Below, in pieces: positions 1 through 8,797 of a DNA stretch of 64,000 nt. The notes below the pieces were generated by a model. The model saw only the letters and a program-made list of their open reading frames with translations, did no database searches and had not been told where the DNA came from. Location: NCBI RefSeq assembly GCF_900104485.1, contig NZ_FMXQ01000003.1, forward strand, positions 496,001-560,000, in the 5' to 3' direction. This stretch comes from Bauldia litoralis (GTDB lineage: Bacteria > Pseudomonadota > Alphaproteobacteria > Rhizobiales > Kaistiaceae). The position numbers and the translations under genes are program-made. The number at the start of each line of letters is the position of its first letter. Within the stretch, counting starts at the first letter, position 1.

Positions 1-181
1 CGAGCGAGAGAAAGGATAGAATTAAAGACGTTCGGCTACAGATATAGACGTTAGATGCCCGATCTATTCAGACAGGGTGCTTGCGTCTATTCGTACGTAT
101 AGTTTGCCCCGCTGGGACACCGCATCCGCAGATTGTGAGGGTCTTGGCGGTCGGCCGAATCAGAGCAGTCGCAGGAGGGGA
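1..181. other. Left edge, no gene recognised
   Basis: No reading frame here has recognisable protein features; the open frames that reach rightward run antisense to the response regulator gene. It lies downstream of that gene's stop codon. I see no convincing terminator stem with a T-tract. Confidence 0.5.
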
Positions 182-829
182 TCATCCGTCGGAGGCGACG
201 ACGGGACCTGCCTCCGGAAGAAGCGCCATCTCCTTGGCGAGCATGGCCGCATGGGTGCGATTGCGGGCGCCGAGCTTGCGCGTAAGCGTCTTGACGTGGA
301 GCTTGACGGTCACTTCTTTCAGGTCGAGCCGCAGCCCGATTTCCTTGTTCGATAATCCCTCGCAAAGCCCTCCGAGGACCTCGATCTCCCGCGTCGTCAG
401 GCCCAGGGCGCGCGCGCCAACCGACACGGTGTTGGTCGCGGTCATGAAATCGACCGGAACGAAAATCTCGCCCGACGCCATGAAGCGGATCGCGTTGATC
501 AGGGATTTCGCCTTCATCGTCTTTGGAATGAAGCCGGCGGCGCCGGCGGCTAACGCCTTTTCGGCGATCTGCCGGTTCGCGACTCCGGAGATCAGCGCGA
601 CCGGCGTCCCCCTGCTTGCCTCAAGCACGGCCTTCATGCCGCGCAACTCATTCATTCCCGGCATGTGATAGTCGAGCAGGATCAGGTCGAACCGCTCATG
701 ATAGGCCAGGACGCGCAGCACTTCGTCTATCGCTGATGCCGCCACCACCTCGCACTGGGCTTCCCGGCTGAGGACATCGCCGATCATGTCGCGCACCAGG
801 TCGTGGTCGTCGGCGATAAGAATCTTCAT
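182..829 (-). CDS. LuxR/NarL-family response regulator
   Basis: This is a 215-residue two-component response regulator. An N-terminal receiver domain (about 1-120) has the acidic pair D7-D8, the phospho-acceptor D53 in the LLDYHMPG context, and the conserved lysine K103 in FIPKT. A LuxR-type helix-turn-helix (about 143-200; LTTREIEVL, LSNKEIG, VTVKLHVK) should bind DNA when phosphorylated. I chose the ATG at 829 over the upstream GTG at 844 because GGAG lies 5 nt before it and the receiver fold begins immediately (MKILIADDHD). The gene diverges, across 189 bp, from the periplasmic protein and hybrid kinase genes, so this regulator is the natural output of that kinase's phosphorelay. The pairing is inferred from position; target genes are unknown. 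Confidence 0.92.
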   Translation of the reverse strand: MKILIADDHDLVRDMIGDVLSREAQCEVVAASAIDEVLRVLAYHERFDLILLDYHMPGMNELRGMKAVLEASRGTPVALISGVANRQIAEKALAAGAAGFIPKTMKAKSLINAIRFMASGEIFVPVDFMTATNTVSVGARALGLTTREIEVLGGLCEGLSNKEIGLRLDLKEVTVKLHVKTLTRKLGARNRTHAAMLAKEMALLPEAGPVVASDG

Positions 830-1018
830 CGGGGCTCCATTCACGGCGGTCTGTGGAACTCATACTGCGGCGAGTCCCGAAAACTAGAGCGGGCTATACG
901 AAAGGATAGCCGGAATCTCCAATGAACCGGTGCATCGCGTGCCTGCGAGGCTAAAGTGCGGACAATGTCCGGTTCCATTCTCCGGTCCGCACAACCCAAA
1001 CAGGAGATCGAAAGAGCG

Positions 1019-1543
1019 ATGATCACCCGCGCTTCGTTTCGCGTCGTCGGCGTCGTAGCCGCGTTGCTTGCCTTCGGGGTCGTGGTTCGCGCCGCCGAAA
1101 TGCCGTCGGCTTCACCCGAGGGCGATGTGATCCTCACGGTGACCGGTCTGATCGGCGAAAAGAATGCCGGCGAGGCAGCCGCATTCGATCGCGCCATGCT
1201 GGAATCTCTGCCGACGGAGCGGTTTTCCACCAACACGATCTGGACCGAAGGTGAGCAGAGCTTCACGGGCGTGCCGCTGACTGCACTCCTGACCATTGTC
1301 GGCGCGGAGGGGCGTGTCGTCAGGGCGACGGCCCTGAACGACTACGCCGTCGACATTCCAATGTCGGATCCCACGTCGCAGAGCGCCCTGATCGCCTATG
1401 AAGTCAATGGCCAACCCATGTCCATTCGCGAAAAAGGACCGTTGTGGATCGTCTATCCCTACGATGCCGACAATCGGTTCCAGACCGAAACCCTCTATTC
1501 GAGGAGTATCTGGCAATTGAACCGGATCGAGGTTCTCGAATGA
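1019..1543 (+). CDS. Periplasmic molybdopterin-oxidoreductase-fold protein, no cysteine
   Basis: This 174-residue exported protein has a signal peptide (hydrophobic stretch about 8-22, probable cleavage after VVRAA). The mature part resembles the SUOX-fold oxidoreductase molybdopterin-binding domain: FTGVPLTALL near the middle, then GPLWIVYPYD and a final W..NRIEV segment. It contains no cysteine at all, so the thiolate that ligates molybdenum in sulfite-oxidase-type enzymes is absent and catalysis by that chemistry is unlikely. The ATG at 1019 is used because the signal peptide starts there and AGGAG lies upstream. The hybrid kinase gene begins 34 bp after its stop, so the two are probably co-transcribed. 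A role as a periplasmic ligand-sensing partner of the kinase is inference. Confidence 0.78.
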   Translation: MITRASFRVVGVVAALLAFGVVVRAAEMPSASPEGDVILTVTGLIGEKNAGEAAAFDRAMLESLPTERFSTNTIWTEGEQSFTGVPLTALLTIVGAEGRVVRATALNDYAVDIPMSDPTSQSALIAYEVNGQPMSIREKGPLWIVYPYDADNRFQTETLYSRSIWQLNRIEVLE

Positions 1544-1577
1544 GACCCAAAGAGATGGATTGAGCGGCAGGGCGGCG

Positions 1578-4169
1578 ATGGCCACTTCCAGACGATTTCG
1601 CAGTGTTCGGAACGGCTCGTTTCTGGCGCTCGCGGCCGCTGCCCTGACCGGACTCCTGTTCCTCGGCATCGAGGTCAATCGCGAACTCACCCAACTGCAA
1701 AGCGCTCCGCGCGACAACGTTCACTGGACGCTGTCGCAGATGGAGGTCGACCTCCTGTTGCTTACGTCGGCGGGCGATGCGGCCCTCGGCTCCGGGGAAC
1801 TTGCCCCTTTCCGGCAGCGGTTCGATCTCTTCTACAGCCGGGTGAGTTCGCTACGCGACGGCACATTCGTCCGATCGCTGGACGAGGACAGCGCGGTCAC
1901 CCGTTCCCTCGACGAGATTCGCCGGCATCTCGACCGGGCCACACCACTGATTGACGGGCCCGACCAGGCGCTGGAAGCGAGCCTTGCCGAACTGGTCGAG
2001 ATTTTTCGTGGGATGCGGAGCGATGTCCGTGGATTGTCGCTGGAGGGGGTCAGAATCTTCGCCGAGATGTCGGACACACGGCGCAAGGTGCTCTCCGATC
2101 TCCTGACCCAGGCGGCCGCGGTCGCCGCCGGACTGATTATCGCGCTGGTTGCGTCAATCTTCTTCCTGCTTCGTCAGTACCGAATTTCGATGCGCAAGAC
2201 CGAGGAAGCCGCCGGTGTCGCGGACCGGCTGAAACGGACCATCGATGCCTCGCTGGACGCGATCGTCGTCGCGGATATGGAAGGGCGGATCGTCGAGTAT
2301 AACCCCGCGGCGGAGCAGACCTTCGGCTTTGCCCGGGACGATGTCCTCGGGTGCCCTCTTGGCGACCTGATGGTTCCCGAGCGCTACCGCGACGCCCATG
2401 CGGCGGGATTGAAGCGGTTCCTCGACACCGGCGAGAAGCGCGTCGTCGATCAGGGGCGGGTGCATCTCGAAGCGCTTCGCGAGGACGGCACCGAATTTCC
2501 GATCGAGATGTCCATAGGCGTGGCGGGTGGGCCGTCGGAGCCGATGTTTATCGCCTATATCCGCGATATCTCCAGTCGCCTCGAAGTCGAGAATGCGCTG
2601 ACGGAGGCGCGTGATGACGCTCTCGCTGCCGATCGCGCCAAGTCCAGCTTCCTCGCCGTGATGAGCCATGAGATGCGAACGCCGCTCAATGGCGTGATCG
2701 GAACCCTGGAGTTGCTCCGCGAAACGCCGCTCGACGCCGAACAGCGACGTATTGTCGAAATCGCTCAGCTGTCGAGTGACATCCTGCTTCGCCACATCGA
2801 CGATGTGCTCGATATCGCAAAGATCGAAGCCAACAAGTTCGAACTTGCCCCTCTGCCGTTCGATCTCAACCAGGTGATCGAACACGTTGTCGACCTCAAC
2901 AGGCCGATCGCCGCCGCCCGCGGGACGTCGATCGCAATCGCATCGCGCGTGCCCGAGCCCGCGACATATGTGGCAGACCGGCTGCGCATCCAGCAGATCA
3001 TGCTCAACCTTGTCGGCAATGCGGTGAAGTTCACCGAGAATGGCCGGATCGGCGTCTCGGCGATCGAGACGAATACCGGCGAGGGACAATCGACCCTGGA
3101 ACTGGCGGTCGAGGACACGGGCATCGGTATCCATGCCAGCGACCAGCAGAAGATTTTCGAAGATTTCGTCGCGCTCGACCCCTCCTACAGCAGGGATACG
3201 ACGGGATCTGGCCTCGGCCTCAGCATTACGCGGCGGATCGTCGAGGCGATGTCAGGGACTTTCGGCGTTGTCAGTGCGCCCGGTGCGGGCAGCCGTTTCT
3301 GGATCAGGCTGCCGCTGCGTCGCTCGCCAGAGGTGAAAGCACTGCCGCCCGAGCCGCTATCGCTGTCGGCGGCACCGCTCAAGACGCTCCGTCCCTGCAC
3401 CGTCCTGGTCGTCGAGGACAACGACGTCAACCGGTTCGTCATCAAGAAGATGCTTCAATCGCAGGGCTGCAGCGTCACCGAAGCTTCGGACGGGCGGCAA
3501 GGCGTCTCGCTCGCTGCCGGTCGATGTTTCGATCTGATCTTCATGGATATCAGCATGCCGGGAATGGACGGATTGCAGGCCTGCGAGGCGATCCGCGCCG
3601 GGACCGGCGCGTCGCGCGAATCTGCCATCGTGGGCCTGACCGCCCATGCGTTGCCGGAGGAGCACCGCCGATACCTTGCTGCCGGCATGAACGCATGTCT
3701 CGTTAAGCCGCTTCGGCGGGCGGATCTCGAAAGGGTCCTCGACATCCATGGCAAGGCTTTTCCACGGAGCGGGGTGGCCCCCTTTGTCGCCAGCGCCAAC
3801 GACAACCGCGGGAGCATTGTCGACAGGGAAACGTTTGACGAATTGTCCGAGATCCTGACGGCCCCGGTGATGCAGACGAAGATCAGCACATTCGGCACAG
3901 ATCTCGAAACAGGGCTGGATGATGTGGACACGGCGCTCCGGCGCCACGACCACCACGCCGCCGGCGAGCGCGCGCACGCACTGTCCGGCGCGGCGGCGTT
4001 TTTCGGGGCGACCCGGCTGCGGAGCCTCCTCCTGGAAATCGAACGCCATTGCAGGGACGGCAGCACGGTCGAGGCCCTGGACGCCCATGCCAGGACTGTC
4101 GTCCAGGTGCCGCTGACGATGGACGCGCTGAACACGCTTTCAACCCCGGGTGAACGCTCGGCCGACTAG
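1578..4169 (+). CDS. Hybrid sensor histidine kinase (PAS-HisKA-HATPase-REC-Hpt)
   Basis: This is an 863-residue inner-membrane sensor kinase. Two membrane segments (about 14-33 and 175-200) flank a periplasmic helical sensor region of roughly 140 residues. Then come a PAS domain (about 218-335), HisKA with the phospho-histidine H364 in SHEMRTPLNG, the HATPase with N box (NLVGNAVKF) and G boxes (VEDTGIGI, GSGLGLSI), a receiver domain with D657 (FMDISMPGMDG), and a C-terminal Hpt domain with H800 (GERAHALSG). All four phosphotransfer residues are present, so a His-Asp-His-Asp relay ending on a separate regulator is expected. The ATG at 1578 is preferred to a TTG at 1560. Neighbours are the periplasmic SUOX-fold protein upstream and the divergent LuxR-type regulator. 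Confidence 0.93.
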   Translation: MATSRRFRSVRNGSFLALAAAALTGLLFLGIEVNRELTQLQSAPRDNVHWTLSQMEVDLLLLTSAGDAALGSGELAPFRQRFDLFYSRVSSLRDGTFVRSLDEDSAVTRSLDEIRRHLDRATPLIDGPDQALEASLAELVEIFRGMRSDVRGLSLEGVRIFAEMSDTRRKVLSDLLTQAAAVAAGLIIALVASIFFLLRQYRISMRKTEEAAGVADRLKRTIDASLDAIVVADMEGRIVEYNPAAEQTFGFARDDVLGCPLGDLMVPERYRDAHAAGLKRFLDTGEKRVVDQGRVHLEALREDGTEFPIEMSIGVAGGPSEPMFIAYIRDISSRLEVENALTEARDDALAADRAKSSFLAVMSHEMRTPLNGVIGTLELLRETPLDAEQRRIVEIAQLSSDILLRHIDDVLDIAKIEANKFELAPLPFDLNQVIEHVVDLNRPIAAARGTSIAIASRVPEPATYVADRLRIQQIMLNLVGNAVKFTENGRIGVSAIETNTGEGQSTLELAVEDTGIGIHASDQQKIFEDFVALDPSYSRDTTGSGLGLSITRRIVEAMSGTFGVVSAPGAGSRFWIRLPLRRSPEVKALPPEPLSLSAAPLKTLRPCTVLVVEDNDVNRFVIKKMLQSQGCSVTEASDGRQGVSLAAGRCFDLIFMDISMPGMDGLQACEAIRAGTGASRESAIVGLTAHALPEEHRRYLAAGMNACLVKPLRRADLERVLDIHGKAFPRSGVAPFVASANDNRGSIVDRETFDELSEILTAPVMQTKISTFGTDLETGLDDVDTALRRHDHHAAGERAHALSGAAAFFGATRLRSLLLEIERHCRDGSTVEALDAHARTVVQVPLTMDALNTLSTPGERSAD

Positions 4170-4288
4170 CCAGAACCGTCTCTCCGGTGCGCAGGCTCGC
4201 CGGCCAGGCCAACGCCGACGTGTGACGCCGTCGCGGCTCTGGCGCCTTGCTCATCGGAAAGACATCCGGCCGAGGCAAGTCCTCGGAT

Positions 4289-5224
4289 TCAAGAGCTCCG
4301 AACCGGGATCCTGAATTCGGTCTGGCCGTCGATGGTGCGCAGGACACCGTCGTTGACCACCATGTAGGGCTCATAGAGCATCACGGCGATCTGCTCCGCC
4401 CGGCGGATGACGCCGGTCTCGTAGCCGATGCCGAGGCTCCAGCAACCGCTCAGGAACCTGGCGTCGGCGACGACGATCGCTTCGACCGCTCCGTCGGCGT
4501 CGATCTCGACGGCGTTGACGGCGCCGGCCGCCAGGCGCACGCCTTCGTGCAGGGTGATCCAGCCGTCGGGACGGTCGTCCGGCTGCATCACGTCCATGGC
4601 GACCTCGGCGGCGAGCGACGCCAGCGGCCGGTGCGGATGAATCGCGTTGTGCAGGACCGCGACCACCGCTCCGGACTCGCGCGCGTCGATAAGTGCCCGT
4701 CCGGTATCGCCGCGCTTTTCGACGAGAGCGGTGTTGGCGGCGTGAATGCGGCCGTCGGCGGCGAGCGCGATGATCCCGGCGTCGACATCCGGGTTGGCGC
4801 GGACCACCTGCTCCACCGCTTCCGCCGGCGCCATCCCCGTTCGCATCAGGGCCAGCACCTCGTCGTTGAGGTTGACGCCGTTGACGCCGATGGTGTTCGG
4901 CATCCGGTGTCCGGTGACCAGCCCGACGCCGGCTTCGGCCGGGGTGAACTGGCTCAGCGGTTCCGGCCGGTCGGGGCCGCTCGACATCAGACCGGCGGTC
5001 GTCGCCGATGCAATCGCCGCGGGGATCGCCGCCTCGCCGTTGGCCCAGAGCGCCGCAATGCCGCCGCGCTGCGCCGTCGCCCGGGCGACCGATCCGTCGG
5101 CGGTCAACGCCGCGAGGCTGACGAAACCGCCGATCGCCCCCCGCCCGACAGCCTCGACCGCGGCAAGGGCGCGGAAAACGGCGAGCCCGGCATTCGGACC
5201 GTGGGCGGCGATTCCGATCGTCAC
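4289..5224 (-). CDS. Conserved protein of unknown function, coupled to dipeptide ABC importer
   Basis: This 311-residue protein has no signal peptide or membrane segment. It starts MTIGIAAHGPNAG and is rich in small residues. Its start overlaps the stop of the upstream double ATPase gene by 4 bp (ATGA), so it is the last gene of the transporter operon and is likely translated with it. The opening strand and the later stretch built around G-x-A-x-A-E-A-V resemble, to my eye, the DUF1028-like Ntn-hydrolase-type families, but I cannot confirm this. Its position at the end of a peptide-import operon would suit an enzyme acting on the imported substrate. That is inference, and no catalytic residue is assigned. 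Confidence 0.72.
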   Translation of the reverse strand: MTIGIAAHGPNAGLAVFRALAAVEAVGRGAIGGFVSLAALTADGSVARATAQRGGIAALWANGEAAIPAAIASATTAGLMSSGPDRPEPLSQFTPAEAGVGLVTGHRMPNTIGVNGVNLNDEVLALMRTGMAPAEAVEQVVRANPDVDAGIIALAADGRIHAANTALVEKRGDTGRALIDARESGAVVAVLHNAIHPHRPLASLAAEVAMDVMQPDDRPDGWITLHEGVRLAAGAVNAVEIDADGAVEAIVVADARFLSGCWSLGIGYETGVIRRAEQIAVMLYEPYMVVNDGVLRTIDGQTEFRIPVRSS

Positions 5225-6912
5225 GACGCGACCCAGTGGCCCGGCGCCGCCTCGACCAGCGGTCCGTCCGGATAGGACCCGGCCGCCACGGTCACCCGCA
5301 CGCGGCCGCGCTTCGCCGGGTCGGGCACCGGCGCGGCGGAGAGCAGCGCCCGGGTGTAGGCGTGGCGCGGCGATCCGAGGACGGCCTCGGTCGGTCCCGT
5401 TTCGAGCAACCGCCCGCTTCGCATCACCGCGACCCGGCTCGAAATCTGGCGGACGACGGCGAGGTCATGCGAGATGAACAGCAGCGCGATGCCCTGCTCG
5501 TCGCGGAGTTCGGCGAGAAGGTCGAGGACCTGTGCCTGGATCGTCACGTCCAGCGCCGAGGTCGGCTCGTCGGCGACGATGATCTTCGGGCCGGCGGCAA
5601 GCGCCCGCGCGATCGCCACCCGCTGCCGCTGGCCTCCGGAAAACTCGTGCGGAAACCGCCGCGCCATCGGACGGTCGAGGCCGACGCGCTGGAGCAGTGC
5701 AGCCGCCCGCTCCGATGCCTCCCGCCGGCCGCCGCCGCCGTGGATGAGGATCGGCTCGGCCACCGTCCGGCCGATTGAGAATCGCGGATCGAGGGAGGCA
5801 TAGGGATCCTGGAAGATCATCTGGACCCGGGCCCGCGCCCGCCTGAGCGTCGCGCCGCGCATCTCGGCCATGTTGTGGCCGTCGACGAGAATGGCGCCGT
5901 CATCGACATCGAGAAGCCGGGCCACCGCGCGGCCGAGCGTCGACTTGCCCGAGCCGCTCTCGCCGACCAGCGCGACCACCTCGCCGGCCATCACGTCGAG
6001 GCTGACGCCATCGAGCGCGCGCGTTCCCGTCCGGCCGCCGAAGGTCTTCGATACCGAGTCGATCCGCACCACCGGTTCGCGGCCCGCCGGACGCGCGACC
6101 GCGCCGGCCACGGCGCCATCGAGGCGCGGCACTGCGGCGAGCAGCGCCCTGGTATAGGCCTGCCCGGGCATCGCGAAGAGCGTCTTGGCATCGGCTTCCT
6201 CGACCACCCGGCCATCGTGCATTACCACCACCCGGTCGGCGGTCTCGGCGACGACCCCCATGTCGTGGGTGATCAGGATCAGGCTCGTCCCGGTCTCGGC
6301 GATCAGCGTGCGCATCAGGTCGAGAATCTGCGCCTGGATGGTGACGTCGAGCGCGGTGGTCGGCTCGTCGGCGATCAGCAGCGCCGGCTTCATCATCATC
6401 GCCATGGCGATCATCACCCGCTGGCGCATGCCGCCGGAAAACTCGTGCGGATACTGGCCGAGACGGCGCCGCCCATCGTCGATACCGACCCGCTCGAGCA
6501 TGGCGATGGCGGCCTCGCGGGCCTGCCGCTCGCTGACGCGGCCATGCGCCATCATTCCCTCGGTCATCTGGCGGCCAATGGTCAGCACCGGATTGAGAGA
6601 GGTCATCGGCTCCTGGAAGACCATGCCGATCCGCGCGCCCCGGATGCGGCGAAGAGGCTCCGGCGCAAGCGTGATGAGGTCGGTTTCCTCGAAATGCGCC
6701 GACCCGCCGGTCACCGCGCCATGGCCTCTTGGCAGCAATCCCATCAGAGACAGCGCGGTGACGCTCTTGCCGGAACCGGATTCGCCGACAATGGCGACGA
6801 CCTCGCCGCGCTGCACGGTGAAGGAGACCCCGTGGACCACCTCCCGCGCCTTGCGGCCGGCGCCGAAGGCAATCCTGAGATCGCGCACGTCGAGGACCGG
6901 CGTATCGGTCAT
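5221..6912 (-). CDS. Dipeptide/oligopeptide ABC transporter, fused double ATPase
   Basis: This 563-residue cytoplasmic protein contains two complete nucleotide-binding domains in tandem (DppD-DppF type, as in GsiA). The first has Walker A GESGSGKS at 43-50, signature FSGGMRQRV and Walker B LLIADEPTTALD. The second has GESGSGKST, FSGGQRQRVAIARAL and IIVADEPTSALD. Each half ends with the oligopeptide-type C-terminal segment (PGQAYTRALLAAVP; PRHAYTRALLSAAP). The ATG at 6912 is chosen because it overlaps the permease stop by 4 bp and begins the first domain directly; the frame is open further upstream but only inside the permease gene. It should energise the two permeases encoded just upstream. 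Substrate identity cannot be read from the sequence. Confidence 0.95.
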   Translation of the reverse strand: MTDTPVLDVRDLRIAFGAGRKAREVVHGVSFTVQRGEVVAIVGESGSGKSVTALSLMGLLPRGHGAVTGGSAHFEETDLITLAPEPLRRIRGARIGMVFQEPMTSLNPVLTIGRQMTEGMMAHGRVSERQAREAAIAMLERVGIDDGRRRLGQYPHEFSGGMRQRVMIAMAMMMKPALLIADEPTTALDVTIQAQILDLMRTLIAETGTSLILITHDMGVVAETADRVVVMHDGRVVEEADAKTLFAMPGQAYTRALLAAVPRLDGAVAGAVARPAGREPVVRIDSVSKTFGGRTGTRALDGVSLDVMAGEVVALVGESGSGKSTLGRAVARLLDVDDGAILVDGHNMAEMRGATLRRARARVQMIFQDPYASLDPRFSIGRTVAEPILIHGGGGRREASERAAALLQRVGLDRPMARRFPHEFSGGQRQRVAIARALAAGPKIIVADEPTSALDVTIQAQVLDLLAELRDEQGIALLFISHDLAVVRQISSRVAVMRSGRLLETGPTEAVLGSPRHAYTRALLSAAPVPDPAKRGRVRVTVAAGSYPDGPLVEAAPGHWVAS

Positions 6913-7802
6913 TCGCTCCCCTCGCGGGGGTCGAGCGCTGTGCGGATCGCGTCGCCGAGCAGGTTGAAGCCGAGCACCGTCACGGCGATGGCGAGACCGG
7001 GGATGACCATCAGATACGGCGCGCGATTGAAATAGTCGCGGGCCCCGGACAGCATGGCGCCCCATTCCGGATCCGGCGGCTGCGCGCCGAGGCCGAGAAA
7101 GCTGAGGCCGGCCGCCGCCAGGATGGCGGCCGAGAGGCCGAGCGTCGCGACGACGATCATCGTCGGCAGGACGTTCGGCAGGAGGTGCAGGAAGAGAAGG
7201 CGCAGCGGCCCGGCTCCGGCGGCGATCGTCGCCTCGAAATAGGGCTTCGAGCGTTCGACCAGCGCCGCCGAATAGCAGGTGCGCGCATAGAACGGGATGC
7301 CGGCGATGCCGACGGCGATCATCGCGTTCTTGAGGCTGGGACCGAGAACGGCGACGCAGGCCAGCGCAATCAGTGTCTCGGTGAAGGAGAACAGAACGTC
7401 GGTGCCGCGCATCAGGATTGTCTCGGTCCAGCCGCCGCGATAGGCGGCGATCAGCCCGACCAGAATGCCGACGGTCAGCGAGATGCCGACGGCGATCGCC
7501 CCGATCATCAGCGTCAGCCGGCTGCCGTAGACGATGCGGGTGAACAGGTCGCGGCCGAACTCGTCGGTGCCGAGGAGATAGGCCCCGTTCGGCGGCAGGA
7601 AGCGCGGTCCGACCCCCATCTTGATCGGCGAATAGGGGGTGATCAGGTCGGCAAGTCCGGCGCTGGCGATCAGGACGATGACGACGGCGAGGCCGAAGGC
7701 GCCATTCGGAGTGAAAGCCACCCGCCGCCAGAAATGCGCGCGGCGGCCGGGCGGCACGATCTCGTGGTCGTAGTCGGGGACGGCGCCGGAGAGTTCCGCC
7801 AT
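6909..7802 (-). CDS. Dipeptide/oligopeptide ABC transporter permease (DppC-like)
   Basis: This 297-residue inner-membrane permease has the DppC/OppC layout: a short cytoplasmic N-terminus, one membrane segment, a periplasmic stretch with YLLGTDEFGRDLF, then the BPD_transp_1 core with about five further segments. The EAA-like loop contains KPYFEATIAAGAGPLRLLFLHLLPN. The ATG at 7802 has a very strong ribosome site (AGGAGG, 7 nt spacing) and is separated from the upstream permease stop by 1 nt; longer forms starting within the upstream gene are rejected. It pairs with the DppB-like permease to form the channel. Confidence 0.93.
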   Translation of the reverse strand: MAELSGAVPDYDHEIVPPGRRAHFWRRVAFTPNGAFGLAVVIVLIASAGLADLITPYSPIKMGVGPRFLPPNGAYLLGTDEFGRDLFTRIVYGSRLTLMIGAIAVGISLTVGILVGLIAAYRGGWTETILMRGTDVLFSFTETLIALACVAVLGPSLKNAMIAVGIAGIPFYARTCYSAALVERSKPYFEATIAAGAGPLRLLFLHLLPNVLPTMIVVATLGLSAAILAAAGLSFLGLGAQPPDPEWGAMLSGARDYFNRAPYLMVIPGLAIAVTVLGFNLLGDAIRTALDPREGSE

Positions 7803-7803
7803 C

Positions 7804-8727
7804 TCAGGACCTCCTGATCCGCGGATCGACCAGCGCATAGACCCCGTCGAGCAGGATCGACACGAACACCACCACCACCGCGAAGGTGAGGATGAAGCCC
7901 TGGATGACCGGATAGTCGCGCTGGAAAATCGCCTCGACGGCCATCCGGCCGACGCCGTTCCAGGCGAAGATGTTCTCGACCACGATCGCCCCGCCCATCA
8001 TGAAGGCGAATTGCAGGCCCATCATGGTGATCACCGGGATGAGCCCGGCGCGCAGGACGTGGCGAGAGAGAATGACGGACTTGGGCAGGCCCTTGGCTTC
8101 GGCGGTGCGCACGAAGTCCTGGCGCATGATGTCCATCATCGAGGATCGCGTCATCCGGGCGACGATCGCGGCGTTCGACAGGCCGAGCGTCACCGCCGGC
8201 AGGACGAGATTGAGCGGTCCGGTGCCGCTGACCGGCAGCCAGCCGAGCTCGACCGCGAAGAAGAGCAGGAGCACCAGGCCAAGCCAGAAATGCGGGACCG
8301 ACACGCCGGCGATCGCCACGACCATCAGGCCGGTGTCGACCATGGTGCCGCGCTTGTAGGCGGCGAAGAACCCGATCGGCAGGCCGATGAGGATGGCGAC
8401 CGCCATGGCCGCGACGGCCAGGGCGATGGTGTTCGGGAGTCGCTGGAGAATGACGTCGAGGACCGGCTGGTGGCCGCGAATCGTGTAGCCGAGATCGCCT
8501 TGGAAGAGCCGCCCGACGAAGCGGACATACTGGATGTAGATCGGCTGGTCGAGGCCGAGATTGTGCCGGATTTCCTCGAGTTGCTCCGGCGTGGTGCCCT
8601 GGCTCTGGGCGTACATGATCTGCACGGGATCGCCGGGAACCAGGTGGATGAGCAGCGTCACGGCAATGGTGGTCACGAAGATCGTGAGCGCTCCCATCGC
8701 AATGCGTCCGCCGAGAAACCGCCACAT
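7804..8727 (-). CDS. Dipeptide/oligopeptide ABC transporter permease (DppB-like)
   Basis: This 307-residue permease opens with the typical DppB N-terminus (MWRFLGGRIAMGALTIFVTT), a periplasmic segment containing LGLDQPIYIQYVRFVGRLFQGDLGYTIR, and then the transport core with about five membrane helices. The coupling loop reads DFVRTAEAKGLPKSVILSRHVLRAGLIPV. It follows the binding-protein gene after about 70 nt that contain a GC hairpin and precedes the DppC-like gene by 1 nt. The frame begins at an ATG with AGAGGAG upstream. Confidence 0.94.
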   Translation of the reverse strand: MWRFLGGRIAMGALTIFVTTIAVTLLIHLVPGDPVQIMYAQSQGTTPEQLEEIRHNLGLDQPIYIQYVRFVGRLFQGDLGYTIRGHQPVLDVILQRLPNTIALAVAAMAVAILIGLPIGFFAAYKRGTMVDTGLMVVAIAGVSVPHFWLGLVLLLFFAVELGWLPVSGTGPLNLVLPAVTLGLSNAAIVARMTRSSMMDIMRQDFVRTAEAKGLPKSVILSRHVLRAGLIPVITMMGLQFAFMMGGAIVVENIFAWNGVGRMAVEAIFQRDYPVIQGFILTFAVVVVFVSILLDGVYALVDPRIRRS

Positions 8728-8755
8728 GAAACGAATGCCTGAAAGAGGAGCGAGA

Positions 8756-8778
8756 GGTCCGGCTTCGCGCGCCGGACC
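8756..8778. promoter_or_regulatory. Intercistronic stem-loop between binding protein and permease
   Basis: A perfect 8-bp stem (GGTCCGGC and GCCGGACC) with a 7-nt loop lies in the 70-nt gap after the binding-protein gene. It has no T-tract. Such hairpins after a binding-protein gene often protect the upstream mRNA and lower expression of the permease genes. That role is inferred from position. Confidence 0.5.
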
Positions 8779-8797
8779 CCCCGCGGTCTGGAGAGGA

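Noticed and set aside
81-668. 195-codon plus-strand open frame at the left edge
   Set aside because: It is antisense to the response regulator gene, whose receiver and DNA-binding motifs are clear.
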